Below are positions 41,213 through 52,706 of a DNA stretch of 64,000 nucleotides, piece by piece. The notes under the pieces were generated by a model, which had not been told where the DNA came from, made no database searches, and saw only the letters and a program-made list of their open reading frames with translations. The position numbers and the translations under genes were made by a program. The stretch lies in assembly GCA_032718865.1 (NCBI GenBank), contig JALUTQ010000039.1, forward strand, positions 1,736,001 to 1,800,000. Direction: 5' to 3'. The stretch's first letter is position 1. Each line of letters opens with the position of its first letter. The DNA comes from Tilletia caries (taxonomy: Eukaryota; Basidiomycota; Exobasidiomycetes; Tilletiales; Tilletiaceae).

Positions 41213-41404
41213 CCGACCTCAAATCCACCCAGAACAACACACCATTTGGAGAAGACGCGTCAACCAACGCGGAGATCCCGACTAGAGATTGAGAAAACGG
41301 TACGGAGAACCAAAAGAGGAGACGGGAAAGGGAAAGGGAAGGAAATTAAAGTATCAGCCGAAACGTGAGCGCAGGTTCCTGGCCTAACAGGCCAATAAGC
41401 TAGT

Positions 41405-41690
41405 TTCATTGTCAATACCAACCAGATCAAAAAATCCCTGAGCTCGGGACACAGTCATGCCAGATGACCTTGCGCGCGACAGGGTGGCGATACCCTTGAA
41501 GTCGAGCTCAGGGTGTCGCTGCCTGAACCGGCGAAACCAACTCTTTCCCATGGGCAGGACGTCCTCATCCTCTTCTGAGCGCCTCTGGATGAGAACAAGG
41601 GCAAAATCTTCTACATCCTTCTTGCGAACGGGGGAAGCCAGCCTTGTGCATCTCGCAGATGAAGCTGACGAGTGCGCTCTATTCTTGAAA
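41405..41690 (-). pseudogene. Pogo/Fot1-like transposase relic (CENP-B-type DNA-binding domain)
   Basis: On the minus strand ALVSFICEMHKAGFPRS is followed, after a one-base frame change, by KKDVEDFALVLIQRR and then MGKSWFRRFRQRHPELDFKG and ATLSRARSSG. This is the order of the CENP-B/Tc5 helix-turn-helix domain in pogo-type transposases (G-x-W-x-x-R-F-x-x-R-H-P-E-L is diagnostic). The DDE catalytic domain is absent and a stop follows at about 41400. A non-coding pogo-type MITE occurs at 55512-55894. Confidence 0.7.
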
Positions 41691-42024
41691 CGAGAGTCTC
41701 ATTTCCGAGGGCTCCATATTTTTTCTGTACACCACCCACTCGCTGCGCCTCCAGACTGTAGTAGGCGCCGCACCTGCCCGGATGGCGGCAGCGCGCAACG
41801 TCAGCCCACCCCTAGTGTGCAGCTGCAGCGCAAGCTGCACCCCTTGCTCACCTTCGCTCAGATTCTCGGAGTCGGACGGTAGCTTGATTCTTGACTCTTG
41901 CTGCTGCTTGCTTGTCTGTTAGCAGTGGATGCAATCTGTTTCAGCAGCAGCAGAGTGCAGAGCACCACGCTAGCTCAAAATTTTTAGATCAAAATCTACC
42001 CGCCTCTGCTAGCGAAGCGTCTAA

Positions 42025-42672
42025 GAGCGTGTCCTGCTGCACAGTTGCTGTGCTTTGAAATTTCACAGCAAAATAGCGCAGGGACAAAATTTTGTCCCCC
42101 CGCTTTGATGAAAGCTTCGCTTTTAATTTCCCAAAGCAAGTCCAGCAGGACAAGCAGCGTGCTCTGCGAGCGTGCTTTGCTACAGGCTTCGGCCCGATCT
42201 TACCGTGAAGCAAAAACCACGTGGGAGAAAAAAATTCAGGCGCCGTAGTCACCCTCAATAGGGAGTCTTCCATTGCACACATAGCACTTCGAATGTGTCA
42301 CCCTTCCTCACCGTTTTCCTCGCTGACCATACAGACGCGGAAGCTTGCCTTTCCAAGGCTGATATCGAGACGAAAGAGAAGGAAAAAGATGCGACGGTGA
42401 GCTGTGGTATGGCTGGATTCCATGGTGATCGCCATGTGGTTGGCTCGCGTGGAGAATTTTCAAAGCAAAGCAAAAAGTCAGAGCGACCTCCGGAGGTCGA
42501 TTTGGATTTCGTGCTTTGGAAGGCCGATTTGCTCCGGAATTCCAAAGCAAAGCGCGATTTTGGCGTGCAGCAGGACAGGATTTTCCGGGCGTGCTTTGCT
42601 TCATAAATTTCAAAGCGTGCTCCGAAATTTCATATGGGGAAAATCCAAAGCAAGTGGCTGCAGGACACGCTC
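42025..42672 (-). mobile_element. Harbinger-type MITE, deletion derivative of the 44-48 kb element
   Basis: Terminal repeats GAGCGTGTCCTGCTGC/GCAGGACACGCTC and TSD TAA on both sides. Its right roughly 230 bp are the near-identical inverse of the left end of the element at 44209; its left roughly 140 bp match the inverse of that element's right end. Only the coding middle is missing. Confidence 0.9.
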
Positions 42673-42675
42673 TAA

Positions 42676-44208
42676 AAAGTTTCTGCGGTCGAAAGTGTTC
42701 CACTCGTTCAAACTCTGATCACCTCATTTGTACACTTTTCCGAGCAGCCTCTGGCAGCACCTCCCTGCTCAGCACGAAGGGCTATTCAGAAACGGAAAGC
42801 GGGAGCGTGTGGCCCCCTACTTTAGATATAACTCTTTTCAAATGCTCAAGTGTGGGTGTATTATGCTCTCGGTGTGCTACTCGAGGGGTCAAGGTCAAAA
42901 TTTTAGGTCAATTTATTCCACTGGGCGATGAGGTACTGTACCAATAATCAATCTGATTCCCCAACCACTCACCCACCTCATCATCGAGTGAAAGAAATCC
43001 TCATCGCCTCATCCCCGCCCCAGTCGACCTGCTTCACGCCAACCGCAAACCGCCCCAACGACTGGAATTCCATTCCCTCATCCGCCCAACTTCCCGACCA
43101 AGCGCGCGCACGCCCGTCCCACCGTCCCGCTCGACGGTTTGATCAGCCTTGCCTGCCGCATCCCAACCATCCCGCCACCAACCGCGCGCGCGACTCGTTC
43201 CCCAGCTCACTCAACTATTTCTAACGGACCGATTGACCGATCTCCCCCACCTCTCTCAAAACAAACCCCCAACCGTGCGCGCGGGTTCTGCCCGCTCACT
43301 CTTAGCTTCTACACGACTCTGTTAACCGCACCAGCAAAACGCTTCTCGCCCAGCAGGCGGCCCGCACAGCACGCATCAACTGCATCAGCCTGCAGGCCAG
43401 CCAGACGAAAAGCAATTCTGTGGTATCTCTGAGAAGTGCGTGCGATTGCTCTTGACTCTAACTACCTATCACACTGCTCATTCTTCCTTTTTTCAAAAGC
43501 AACAGTCGACGTTCTGCTGGCAAATGCCCGACACTAGACGCATATGCGACTTGCGAGGAAAGGAGTTGAAGGCCGTCGACAGTCATGGTCGACAAATGCA
43601 GAGCAGAAGTTAATGCAATCAACGAGGGTCAGTTTGTCTCCACAGACGGAAGCTTGTGATCCCGTGTATCTGAAGTTTTGACGACAGACCGCCTGTTTCG
43701 ATTTTTTCCTTCTTCACATATATTATCTTCATTCTCTCAGTTTGGCTAATACACAGGTTCGGATGTGCCAGTCCCGAGAAATACCACAGGATGACGCATT
43801 TTCACTCCGAAAACCACAACATGACCTACCGTTCTTCAGTCACCACAGCATGACTCATTTCTGTTCTCACCCACTCTCGGCCGATAAATGTATGTGTAGA
43901 AGAAGCATGGAAGTTGTATTGTGATTTGTGGGTGGACGAGAAGGGAGGGGGCATAAGAAAACAATGGAGTCTCTGAGCTCTAACGATAAGAGAGACGGCA
44001 GTGCAGAGTGCTTAGTCTTGTGGTCAGTTTCACTTTCACCACAAGTAGTGCAGAAAGCAGCCGAAATCGGTCCCTTGCTGGAGGAAACATCTGCATTATT
44101 GCTGGACGATGAAGGCGTTGAGGTGTAGCCTTTGCCAGCTTCTAGACGAGCCTTTTGAGGACAACCTCTTTGTGTAGGAACGAAAATGGGCCATGCTGTG
44201 GTGACTTA
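42676..44208. other. Intergenic stretch
   Basis: No gene can be supported. A C-rich, CG-rich tract at 42950-43430 has open frames only because of its composition. At 43784-43880 lies a sequence (ATACCACAGGATGAC, CACAACATGACCTACCGTTC) that is the inverse of the DNA on both sides of the Harbinger element (48043-48105 and 44160-44208), that is, an uninterrupted copy of its insertion target. Confidence 0.6.
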
Positions 44209-44572
44209 GAGCGTGTCCTGCTGCCACTTGCTTTGGATTTTCCCCATATGAAATTTCGGAGCACGCTTTGAAATTTATAAAGCAAAGCACGCCCGGAAAA
44301 TCCTGTCCTGCTGCACGCCAAAATCGCGCTTTGCTTTGGAATTCCGGAGCAAATCACCGTTCCAAAGCACGAAAACCAAATCGACCTCCGGAGGTCGCTC
44401 TGACTTTTTGCTTTGCTTTGGATTTGCCGCAAAGCCACGTGTGCATCCACGTGCACAGTAGACTTTTCATCTCATTTCATATTCTTCCCTCAAACCTCCT
44501 TGTACATAGCTGCACAGCTCCTGGACGTCTCTCACTACCTCAACGAGCTCACTTTCATCCTCCGCAGTCGCT

Positions 44573-45985
44573 ATGTCGGAGGCTACTTAGGCCCATGCAG
44601 ACCCTGCTGTCGAAGTCCCGGCGTCCGCGCCGGCTCAGCCAAGCTCCTCAAAGAATCAGGCAAAGCCCGACTCTCCCGGGAAGAAACCAAAATGTGTTTG
44701 GACGCTGGACGAGGAGCTGGCAATGCTAGATATTCTTGAAGAACATCATAAGAAGGAAAGTCTGGAGATGGAGGTTGGAAAGTGAGTAGTTCGCAAAAGC
44801 TATGTGAAAGGTCATAGATGTTGTGGCGATGGCTGACAGATAGATCTCTCTTGATTTGATACTAGCCTTCCACCTGGACCGCTGTTGCTGAAAGAGTCGC
44901 ACCCGTCGAGACATCTGAAGCTGTCAAGAGCGGGGCTGAAAAGGGTCCGAATGAATGCAAGAATCATTTTCGTAATGTGAGACCAGAGACCGTTCCTTCT
45001 GAGCTTGCTACATCCGGCTGACGTTGTTGCATTCAAATTCTAACAGTACATGAACAGCTGCTGGAAGGAGCTCAACCAGCTCTTCTCCTTGTCGGGTCTC
45101 GGGTGGGATGCTGAGAAAGGAATGGTTACGGCTGAGAAAGAGGCTTGGGACACCTTGGACACGAAGGTTAGTGTGACTCCTGGACGTTGGTGTGAATTGA
45201 ATAGGGGACATTTCGCATTTTCTTCATTGAAACACCTCTTTTCATCACGTACAGAATCTCAAGCCATTGAAGAAACGGAAGCGCAAGTCGTGCCCTTGGT
45301 ACGAGCGGGTAGACGTGTTCTTCTCAAACAGCACGGCTACGGGTTCTCACGCACGCGACTTCGGGTCGCAGGCGTCATCCAGCTCTAGCCCAAAGAAATC
45401 GACGAAGGGCTGAAGAGCAAGCGAAGACGAGGATGATGGAGACGACGAGGATAGCAGCAGTGACGAGTAGGAGGAAGAAAAAAAAAGAGGAGGAGAATAA
45501 CGAGAACGGAAAGGCCGCGGAGGATGAAGATGGTGACGGGGAGAAAAAAGAAGAAGAAAAGAAACACAAGAAGGGTAAAGGCAAGGCTTGTGTCATTGCT
45601 AGTGTCTTATTTTTGAGTCTTCGATCGCTGAATGTCTCTTTTGTTGTGTAGAAGCGGAGCGGAGACAAGGGAGAATCGAAGTCCAAGCGTGCTCGCCTCT
45701 CAGCTTCAGCACAGGCGCTTTCTTCTATCGCCGACGGAATCAATCTCTTTCATAGCTCCTCCAATCCGGTTATTGACGCTGCTATCGAGATGTTCGTAGC
45801 GGGCGATGCCGATGACTTCAGCGACAACGAAAAGGCAGCCATTCACCATTGTAGACGGCTTTGCAAAGGAGCCTGATCGAGCCTCCGCGTACACGCGCCT
45901 CAAGAAGCTACACTCCGCTCGAAAGGCGTTCTTCAAGCGCATCCTCAAGAGCAACCTTCCCGATGATAGCGAGATTAGCGACTGA
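44573..45985 (+). pseudogene. Myb/SANT-like DNA-binding protein of the Harbinger element
   Basis: Pieces in order: CVWTLDEELAMLDILEEHHK (to about 44770); STWTAVAERVAPVETSEAVK and KGPNECKNHFRN (44866-44976); YMNSCWKELNQLFSLSGLGW and KEAWDTLDTK (45047-45166); NLKPLKKRKRKSCPWYERVD (from 45255). GT..AG introns of 70-90 nt separate them. This is the layout of the fungal Myb/SANT-like domain, ending in the PWYERVDVFFSNSTATGSHA segment. Decay shows as an in-frame stop at codon 6, a stop after KKSTKG (45411), and a frame change in the C-terminal part near 45850. Confidence 0.75.
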
Positions 45986-46186
45986 GCAGGTGTGGTCACT
46001 GTCTTCTCTTCTGCCTTGATGTGTCAACTAGCCACGTGCCTTTGTCTATAAGGTCTACCTCATATTCTCCCCCTATGGCCCACCTTCAAAATCACGAAGT
46101 CTTCCGATGTCTGAAGCCTATCTTATGTGGTCTGCAGAGAGGTGATCATGTGGAATGTGGATCGCAAATTGTGAAGGGAAGAACTA

Positions 46187-47611
46187 GCACTGGTTTGCCT
46201 TCGTGAGCTGGTAAGCCTTCCAGTCCTTGTACATCCGCATGGCGATGCGGTCTCGATACTTCTTCGCTCTCTCTCCTTCCTTGGAGTCGAGAGCTGGATC
46301 CTCCGTCACCACTTCGTGCGACTGCTCTTCCACCTGTTCCGGAAAGTCGTCGTGATCGAAGCGGCGGAGGAAGTTGTGCACAACGGCAAGGGCAGGGCTG
46401 CCTGAGCCTCCGTCGAAAATTGAATTCCAGTCTTCAGGACCTTAAACCGAGCCTGAATCACGCCGAAGGCCCGTTCCACCACAGATCGAGCGCCGGCGTG
46501 CCTCCGGTTGTACAGCTCCTTGTGATCTTGTGGTCTAAAATATTGGAAACATAAATTGTCAATGAAATTTCACCGCTTGGAATTTAGACTTCGCCCAGAC
46601 TCACGCTTCGCTACCCTTTCCCCACTCCTTCAAGTGGTATCTCACGCCGCGATAGGGGACCAAGAGGGGCTTACTGAAGCCAAAGCCTACATCCGCGAGC
46701 AGTTTTTGTTCGAGGGAAACCCCCAACCGGCCCTCCGAGCTTCGTTGAACAGACGCGAGTCTGATGCCGAACCTTCCCAACCCGAGAGAATGTAGATAAA
46801 CTCCATCTCAAAATTGACCGCCGCGAGAATGTTGAATGCTAAGACCCCCTTCCTCGTACGAAAGCGGGCTTTCTCCGTCGCATCCGGAAAAGCAGGAAGA
46901 AAGCTACCGTCGACTGCGCCCACGACGCGTTTGAACGCTCGAGAAATACCCGGGTCTGAGGCAATTCTCTCGGGAATAGGCTCGTCCTTCGTTGGAATAA
47001 CAACCCATCACTGGTAGATCTTCGGGTCCACCAGCGTTCGTAGCACCTGAGCAAAAGAACTTTCGTGTCTTAACGATGTCAGCCATTTGACCGTCGAAAC
47101 TTGAGAGGCACCAGGAGAGTGAATAGTGATGCATGACTATTTTATGTACTGCTCACCGCGCAATAGTGTTCGGACTCCGACCAAAAGTGTCCGCCGCCAG
47201 CCGCGTCGTCCCACCATACCGGGACATGTACAGAAAGATACCCAGTTTCTCCCTAGCCGACATGTATTTGGAGTCCGCTAGTCCCGCATTCCGCAACATC
47301 CGCTCCAAGGCCCGAAAGGCACTTGGGTGCATGCCCAGCATGTCCTGGGAGCGCGATTCGTCCCTAACCACCGCTTGATCTTCCCCATACCCACGCCCGC
47401 TTCTGCATGACGCTTCGTTTTGATGAAAAAAGGAGAGACGTATATTGCCCCCGCGGCCGCACCCAAAGCACTGACAAAACGCGCCATCGAAAGAGACGAC
47501 CGGCGCTTCCTGTTCACAGTTGGGGCATAATAGGGACGATGTGTTGTCAGGGTATCTAGCTGCGTAAGAACACGAACGAGAAACAAAACAAGCATTAGCA
47601 TCATGCGCCAC
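46187..47611 (-). pseudogene. Harbinger DDE transposase
   Basis: N-terminal part MLGMHPSAFRALERMLRNAG and RLAADTFGRSPNTIAR is the usual helix-turn-helix region. An intron (about 47150-47057) follows. The DDE domain reads VVGAVDGSFLPAFPDATEKA, RKGVLAFNILAAVNFEM, SGWEGSASDSRLFNEA, then in other frames VPYRGVRYHLKEWGKG and DHKELYNRRHAGARSVVERA, giving the D, D, E residues. There is an in-frame TGA after VDPKIYQ, frame changes near 46700 and 46400, and an intron at about 46490-46560. The gene is therefore inactive as read. The last 65 residues are Lys/Glu-rich. Confidence 0.85.
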
Positions 47612-48260
47612 ACGAGGACAACGGAAGGGGGAGATAACGAAAAAGTGAGCGTCCCAGCCAACCGAACTCTAAACAGACACTCGGTCTGAAGCACCAACTA
47701 ACCCACACTTACGTTTTTAAAGACTTTCACCTTTTGGGTATGGGATGCTAAACAGCTGAAGAACGATGATGGACAAGGAGGTGTCGAGGAGACAATGATC
47801 TGTATGAACCAGCATGAACTATGAAGTGAGATGAGGTGAGGTGGAAAAGTTTTCTCCCACGTGGGCGGCCGGGCGCGATCTGAAGCAGTGAAAAGTGACC
47901 TGGCTGTCCTGCTGCCAGTGCCTGCTTTGCTTTGGGAAATTCAAAGCAAGGCTTTCAAAGCGGGGGGACAAAATTTTGTCCCTGCGCTGTTTTGTTCTGG
48001 AATTTCAAAGCACAGCAACTTTGCAGCAGGACACGCTCTGAGGAACGGTAGGTCATGTTGTAGTTCTCGGAGGGAAAATGGGTCATCCTGTGGTATTTCT
48101 CGCCAGTCCCAGATTATGCAGGCGATACGCCGACGGGGTACGGACCTACGGAGGCAAAGTCAGCAACCCTCAAGCCCCCTTCCATCGCTCGGAGCCTTCA
48201 GCCAGCTATTTTCATAGCATTCCTCGAAACTGGACGCTGTCACTCTGTCAGTGTATGAAA

Positions 48261-48510
48261 GACTGACCTACTGCCCTCCTCAAGCTCAAGGCCGCCATCA
48301 AGAAGATCCTCTCAAGGGAAAGACTACAATCGAAGCGAGCGCGGGATGACATACAGACAAACAATACGAATGAACGCGCCTTCAAGACCTTGGACGAGGT
48401 CTTCTTGGCCTGCAAAGTTAACAAGCAACGAGTTTCGAACGCAGTTAAAGAACTTGAACGCAATTCGATGGATCAAAGCCAACTAACTAGATGGATCAAC
48501 GCCAACTAAC
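48261..48510 (+). pseudogene. Open coding-like fragment, unknown
   Basis: About 80 codons with coding-like composition (LLKLKAAIKKILSRERLQSK, AFKTLDEVFLACKVNKQRVS) preceded directly by a stop codon and ending in TAA at 48510. Probably the last exon of a lost gene; charged and helical. No family recognised. Confidence 0.35.
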
Positions 48511-48774
48511 TATCACTTCTTGTTTTCAATCCCATATCTCCCTCAATGCTGAGCAATCCCATGTCTCCCTCGATGTTACTCTGAAATCAAAGTGTTGGTC
48601 TTTCAGACCGCGGCACTGCTCGGATAAGCTCGGACATTCTCGGCTGATCACTGTTCTCAGTTCCAGCCAAAAAAAAATGCACATACACATATTTAGGAGA
48701 TGAGTTTTATCACAGGATGGGCCAGTATTATGAAAATTATCACAGGATGGGCCATGGGCCGGCTGAAAAATTAT

Positions 48775-51173
48775 ATTACAAGATGGGCTGGGAGCAAAAA
48801 TGAAATTTTTGATCGAGTAAGCTGGAAAGATTGAGATCATAGAAGGAGAGCATAGGAGTCGGGTTGGGGACTGTTTGATGAACGCTGAGCGTCTGTGCTC
48901 TGAAGTTCTAGTGGGAAGAACTGCACTGCTTGGTGGTGTGCGCGGTGTCACCACCGGAGCGGCAGAAGGAAACAGTGAAGGGAACAAAGGGGTCTGAGGA
49001 TGAATATGGCTCGAACTGCTATGCGGAGCCAGAAGGCCCTACCTTGCTACCAGAACCTCTTTGGCCATCCTCATTTCTCACGGCGCTTCACCTGAGGACG
49101 CCCGCGCTTTCTGCCGATGGCCGGAGCTTCAATGGTGCTAGCATCTAGATTGTCACGTGAGAGAGACAGGGACGTAAGGGACCTTGTACGTAGCTCGCCA
49201 CTGGTTAGTCTTGTAGTAAGCTCCAGTGTATGGAACCACATCGAGACGCTGTGACACGGCGAAGCAGCAAACATGTGCACAAGGAAGCAACATGAGATCA
49301 GGTTAGCCGCAGGAGCATGAGACCGCCTCCGAGTCGGCGGGATTGGCAGGCAGCTTGACCTCGAACGTCTTGCTAGAGGTATGGTCACGAGTCCTGCAAG
49401 ATCAGTTGCACTTGAGACGTTGAGCCTGCGGGCAGATCAGGAGCAGATCGTACGGGTGGGAGGCTAATGTCTGCTGCCACTTTAGCGCCGCCAATGCCCG
49501 CTTGTGGAAGTGCATCATCTCGTAGTCGTACATCGACGCCATGCTCTGCAGGGGCGGGAGTTCCCGGTGTCGGCGAAGAGCGGAGTTGGCGATCTCGCTA
49601 AGGTTGGACGTGACGTGATCAAAGCGGCGTCCGGGGAAGGCGTAAGAGGCCCAGTGCTTGTGGGGAATTGCTTTGTTGGCAAAGGTAGTGGGCCGCTCCG
49701 CTCTTGTGCTGACGAAGTGCCTCCATGCAGTCTTTAATTTTAGCCTCCGTAGCCGCATAGACAAGCGGCCAGAAGAGCCGACGTGCTTTAGCGCCGTAGT
49801 GCTTCTTCACATTTTCCGCCAGGTGCCAGCAGCAGAATCCCTCTGTCATGCCCGGGAGAACCTCTTGAATTGCATTCAAAAGTCCCTTGTGACGATCAAA
49901 AATAATCGTGGTGTTGGCAGTTGGAGAGACCAAGAGTCGAGCAGACAACGAGCAGGAGACGCAGGAACCAATTTCACGTATCTTGTCATTCGGACCGCAC
50001 GAGTGCCGACGCGAGAATGATTAGATTGCTGTCCACATCCATACTTGTCGCGAGAAGCAGGACCATTCCGAGTTTGGTTCCGTAAATGTACCATCAACTG
50101 CAATAAACGGTTCGCATTAGTTTCAAGCGAGACGAGCGGTTCCGGGACTGAGAGGTGCACGAGAGAAGCAACCGTCTTATATCAGGTGGCTAATGGTCGA
50201 ACTCGGATCTTTCTCCTGCACACGAGCCAGCCACACCCAAATGTATCGAAATTCGGGGCAGAACCGATAATTGCATTGCGTGCCTTGTTGATCGTCGGCT
50301 GAGGTGGAGCAGTGCCATAGCTCTTCTTGAGCTGTGCCGTGACCTGGGAATGGGTAGTTTTGCCGCCGACACTCATGCAAGACTGGATTTGTTGTTATTA
50401 CAAACAAAAAGAGTGTTATCAGTAAAAGTTAAATTGAAGCCTGTCAATGTAAGTGAGAGGGGCAGTAAAGAAGTCAGCGGTCAGCCTGTAGGAGAGCGAC
50501 CAGCAAACAATCTTAAGCACCACAGCAGTGTGAGTGCATAAATCATTGTACCACATGTAGCCTATGGCGCGAACACTGAAAAACGTAGTGCTGATATACT
50601 GGAGAGCAGCGAGAAAGGAAACAACGACAGAACTGTGCCTAGAGGAAGAAATGGTGAGATGGGAACGGGAAGTGTGGAAGAGGACGAGCGAACTGTATAC
50701 TCACCAAGCGCTTCAGAAGGTCGTGGTCAGAATAAGCCTTCCGCTTAGAAGGGGATTTACCGCTCAGCAATGCCTTTCTTTAAAAGTGGAAACGTGAACC
50801 AAACCAGCATCCTCGGTGTCCACATGTGCGCGAACTCGGAAGGGGCAGCCAGATGTAGCTTTCTGGTTGCAAACTGCCACACAGAGGCCAGCCTTGGATT
50901 GCTCCCAAGTGGGATTCAGGTTCAGCTTTAACGTGTAGAAGCGGACAGTGTCCTTGAACTTGAACTTGTCAAGAGAGCTGAAGGTGTTGTTGGCGGCGAC
51001 CTCCTGCAGAGGCACAATGGCGAACATCTTGGGTGAGGAAAAAGACTGCTGAGATGCCTGGGGCGACGAGAGCGTATGTGTCTTAAAAACACTTAAGCTC
51101 AGCAATGCAAGAATCAAAACGTGAATGAGGCGAAGGAAAAGTTCATTTTTGCTTCCAGCCCATCCTGTGATAA
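48775..51173 (-). mobile_element. MULE (Mutator-like) element remnant
   Basis: Approximate 30-bp terminal inverted repeats at 48775-48808 and 51142-51173 (GATGGGCTGG.AGCAAAAATGAA in both) enclose a MULE transposase relic. Extra copies of CACAGGATGGGCC lie just outside the left end (48712 and 48740). I could not establish the 8-11-bp TSD. Confidence 0.6.
49085..51027 (-). pseudogene. MULE transposase, decayed
   Basis: N-terminal domain at 51027-50798 (FKFKDTVRFYTLKLNLNPTW, VCNQKATSGCPFRVRAH) has the Cys-rich DNA-binding form of MULE proteins. A middle part (SVGGKTTHSQVTAQLKKSYG) is followed by the catalytic region with TIIFDRHKGLLNAIQEVLPG and GFCCWHLAENVKKHYG, then SYAFPGRRFDHVTSNLSEIA and LRRHRELPPL. 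Near 49300 a SWIM-type finger (VSCSCG, LLPCAHVC) is cut by a stop, and an AT-hook-like RKRGRPQVKRR closes the gene. Pieces lie in several frames with stops, so it is a pseudogene or heavily spliced. Confidence 0.8.
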
Positions 51174-51310
51174 GGTCTCGGCAACCATGTTCACTTCTTG
51201 TACTTTGTAACTTGCAAATGAAAACTAGTATGAAACTTTTACTCTACTTTGGCCCAGTGTTTGGCTCCGAGTATAGTCACACGTTTTTCAATCATTTGTG
51301 CCGACCCCCT
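51174..51310 (+). repeat. Truncated copy of hAT MITE family J
   Basis: GGTCTCGGCAACCATGTTCA and ACTTTGTAACTTGCAA match the left end of the complete element at 62212-62783. The right part runs into CTCCGAGTATAGTCACACG, a piece resembling family E. Confidence 0.6.
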
Positions 51311-51602
51311 CTTCACGCAATCTAAAAATCAGAATCAGAGTCCTGTCAAACATTAGCTGCTGCTGGTTCTCTGGCGACTTCTCGGGCCCAAGGTGGAGGA
51401 ACCGTGTTCCCCATTTTTTGCTGCCACGAAAAAGTCCTCTCAACCGAGAGGGCCCGCAAGCTCAACAATAATTACAAGCTCAACGATAACCCATACAAAA
51501 CGAGTGGGTGTCGTCGCCGCCTGGACGGAGCCAGTGCCGTCGGCACTGATCGAACACGAGTCAAGATGCATCGTCTGGCCATAATCGTCTGAGCGGAATA
51601 AT

Positions 51603-52333
51603 ATGGTCCAGCGACCCGGGGGGGACAGGGGCCTTGGAGGCTGCGTGAGATTGGTCGATAGAACACATGTCAATTTGGCAGAGCGTCTCTCCTGGAATAA
51701 TGCTTCGGACCTTTTCGATAGGCACAAACGCTATTCGTACAATGTTCTAGCCGTGGCCAACATGATCGACGCTTTCGCTTCGTGCATGTTGGTTTTACAG
51801 GTAGTGCTCACGATCAGAGGGTCTTGAAGGCTACTGCACTGCACCAGCAGTCCGAGCATTACTTTGGCAGCGATCAATTTATACTTGGTGATTCCGACTA
51901 CGTATGGGTGTGCGCTCTACAGGCGGCGCAGGCGCGGCAGGAGGACACCAACGTCGCGTTGAACGCGACGATGAGAGAGGTCCTCTCCCTCCTCAGAAAG
52001 CGAGGCAGGGAGGAGGATGAGGAGGAGGAGGAGGAGAGGGCGGGGAAGAAGGTCAAGAAAGAAGTGGGGAACGGAAAGGGGAAGGAGAAGGAGGTCGACG
52101 AGGTCGACGAGGTGGACAAGGTGGAAGCATCGGAGATCCTCGCCCAGCTCGTCGCAAACGAAATCAAGGCGCTGGGCGGGGCGGGACACGAGCGAAGCGA
52201 GATCGAGGCCACCCTCAAATCTCGGATCGGCCATCCTATCGACCTCAAGAATTTTCTTCATCGGCACCCCGCGGTGTTCTCATTCACCCACGGCCGCCCA
52301 GGACTATGGACATTGGACGCTCCGGTCCGCTGA
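51603..52333 (+). pseudogene. DDE transposase fragment fused to a charged C-terminal domain
   Basis: The N-terminal part shows the DDE_Tnp_4 pattern: GGCVRLVDRTHVNLAERLSW, RHKRYSYNVLAVANMIDAF, then after a one-base frame change HVGFTGSAHDQRVLKATAL and FILGDSDY. Instead of the usual third catalytic block, the same frame runs on for about 140 codons: a helical stretch, a Glu/Lys-rich tract (52010-52130), and a compact C-terminal module (EILAQLVANEIKALGG, LKNFLHRHPAVFSFTHGRPG, WTLDAP) that looks like a small winged-helix. The origin of the tail is unknown. Confidence 0.6.
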
Positions 52334-52344
52334 TCAAGCCTCCG

Positions 52345-52440
52345 GAAACGTAGCAGCCTCGCGCTCCGTGCTCCCGCAGAAGTCAGTCAGCGGGAGGAAA
52401 TCCTCGAAAATGCATTCCATACTCGGGCCTAATGGTTGTC
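52345..52440 (+). repeat. Fragment of a TAAGG-family hAT MITE
   Basis: TCAGTCAGCGGGAGGAAATCC and CTCGAAAATGCATTCC match 41085-41125 inside the element at 40458-41212. Confidence 0.6.
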
Positions 52441-52706
52441 GGTTGCATACTCCCATCTCCCGAGCTCCCGAACGTACGATCGAGAGTTTGTTTGACCCAG
52501 GGGAGATTCTATACACATCCACAGAGTCTCCTAGATCTCTCCTGTCCTCCGGATGATATTTGGTCGTTCAGTAAGGCCTGTGTTCGTTGGAAAAAAGGGG
52601 GGGGGGGGGTTAAGTCCTTCATTGGCGGATTGTGAGCTTCCCCCGAAGTGCTCAGATGCACACATTGACAAAACATTTCGATTTGACTCTTCTTGCGTTA
52701 CATTAT
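52441..52706. other. Non-coding stretch
   Basis: Contains a G-run of about 13 near 52597. No gene or repeat boundary is seen. Confidence 0.4.

Larger units (their letters stand above)
44209..48038 (+). mobile_element. PIF/Harbinger transposon with both typical genes (decayed)
   Basis: Terminal repeats GAGCGTGTCCTGCTGCCA / CAGCAGGACACGCTC. The flanking 3-mers are TTA and TGA; the intact target copy at 43830 supports an original TGA/TCA target with one later mutation. Inside are a Myb/SANT-like gene on the plus strand and a DDE transposase gene on the minus strand, tail to tail. This is the known two-protein arrangement of the superfamily, in which the Myb-like protein brings the transposase to DNA. 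Confidence 0.9.

Noticed and set aside
47899..48038. A separate short Harbinger MITE
   Set aside because: It is the right end of the 44209-48038 element; the apparent left terminus (CCTGGCTGTCCTGC) is an internal partial repeat.
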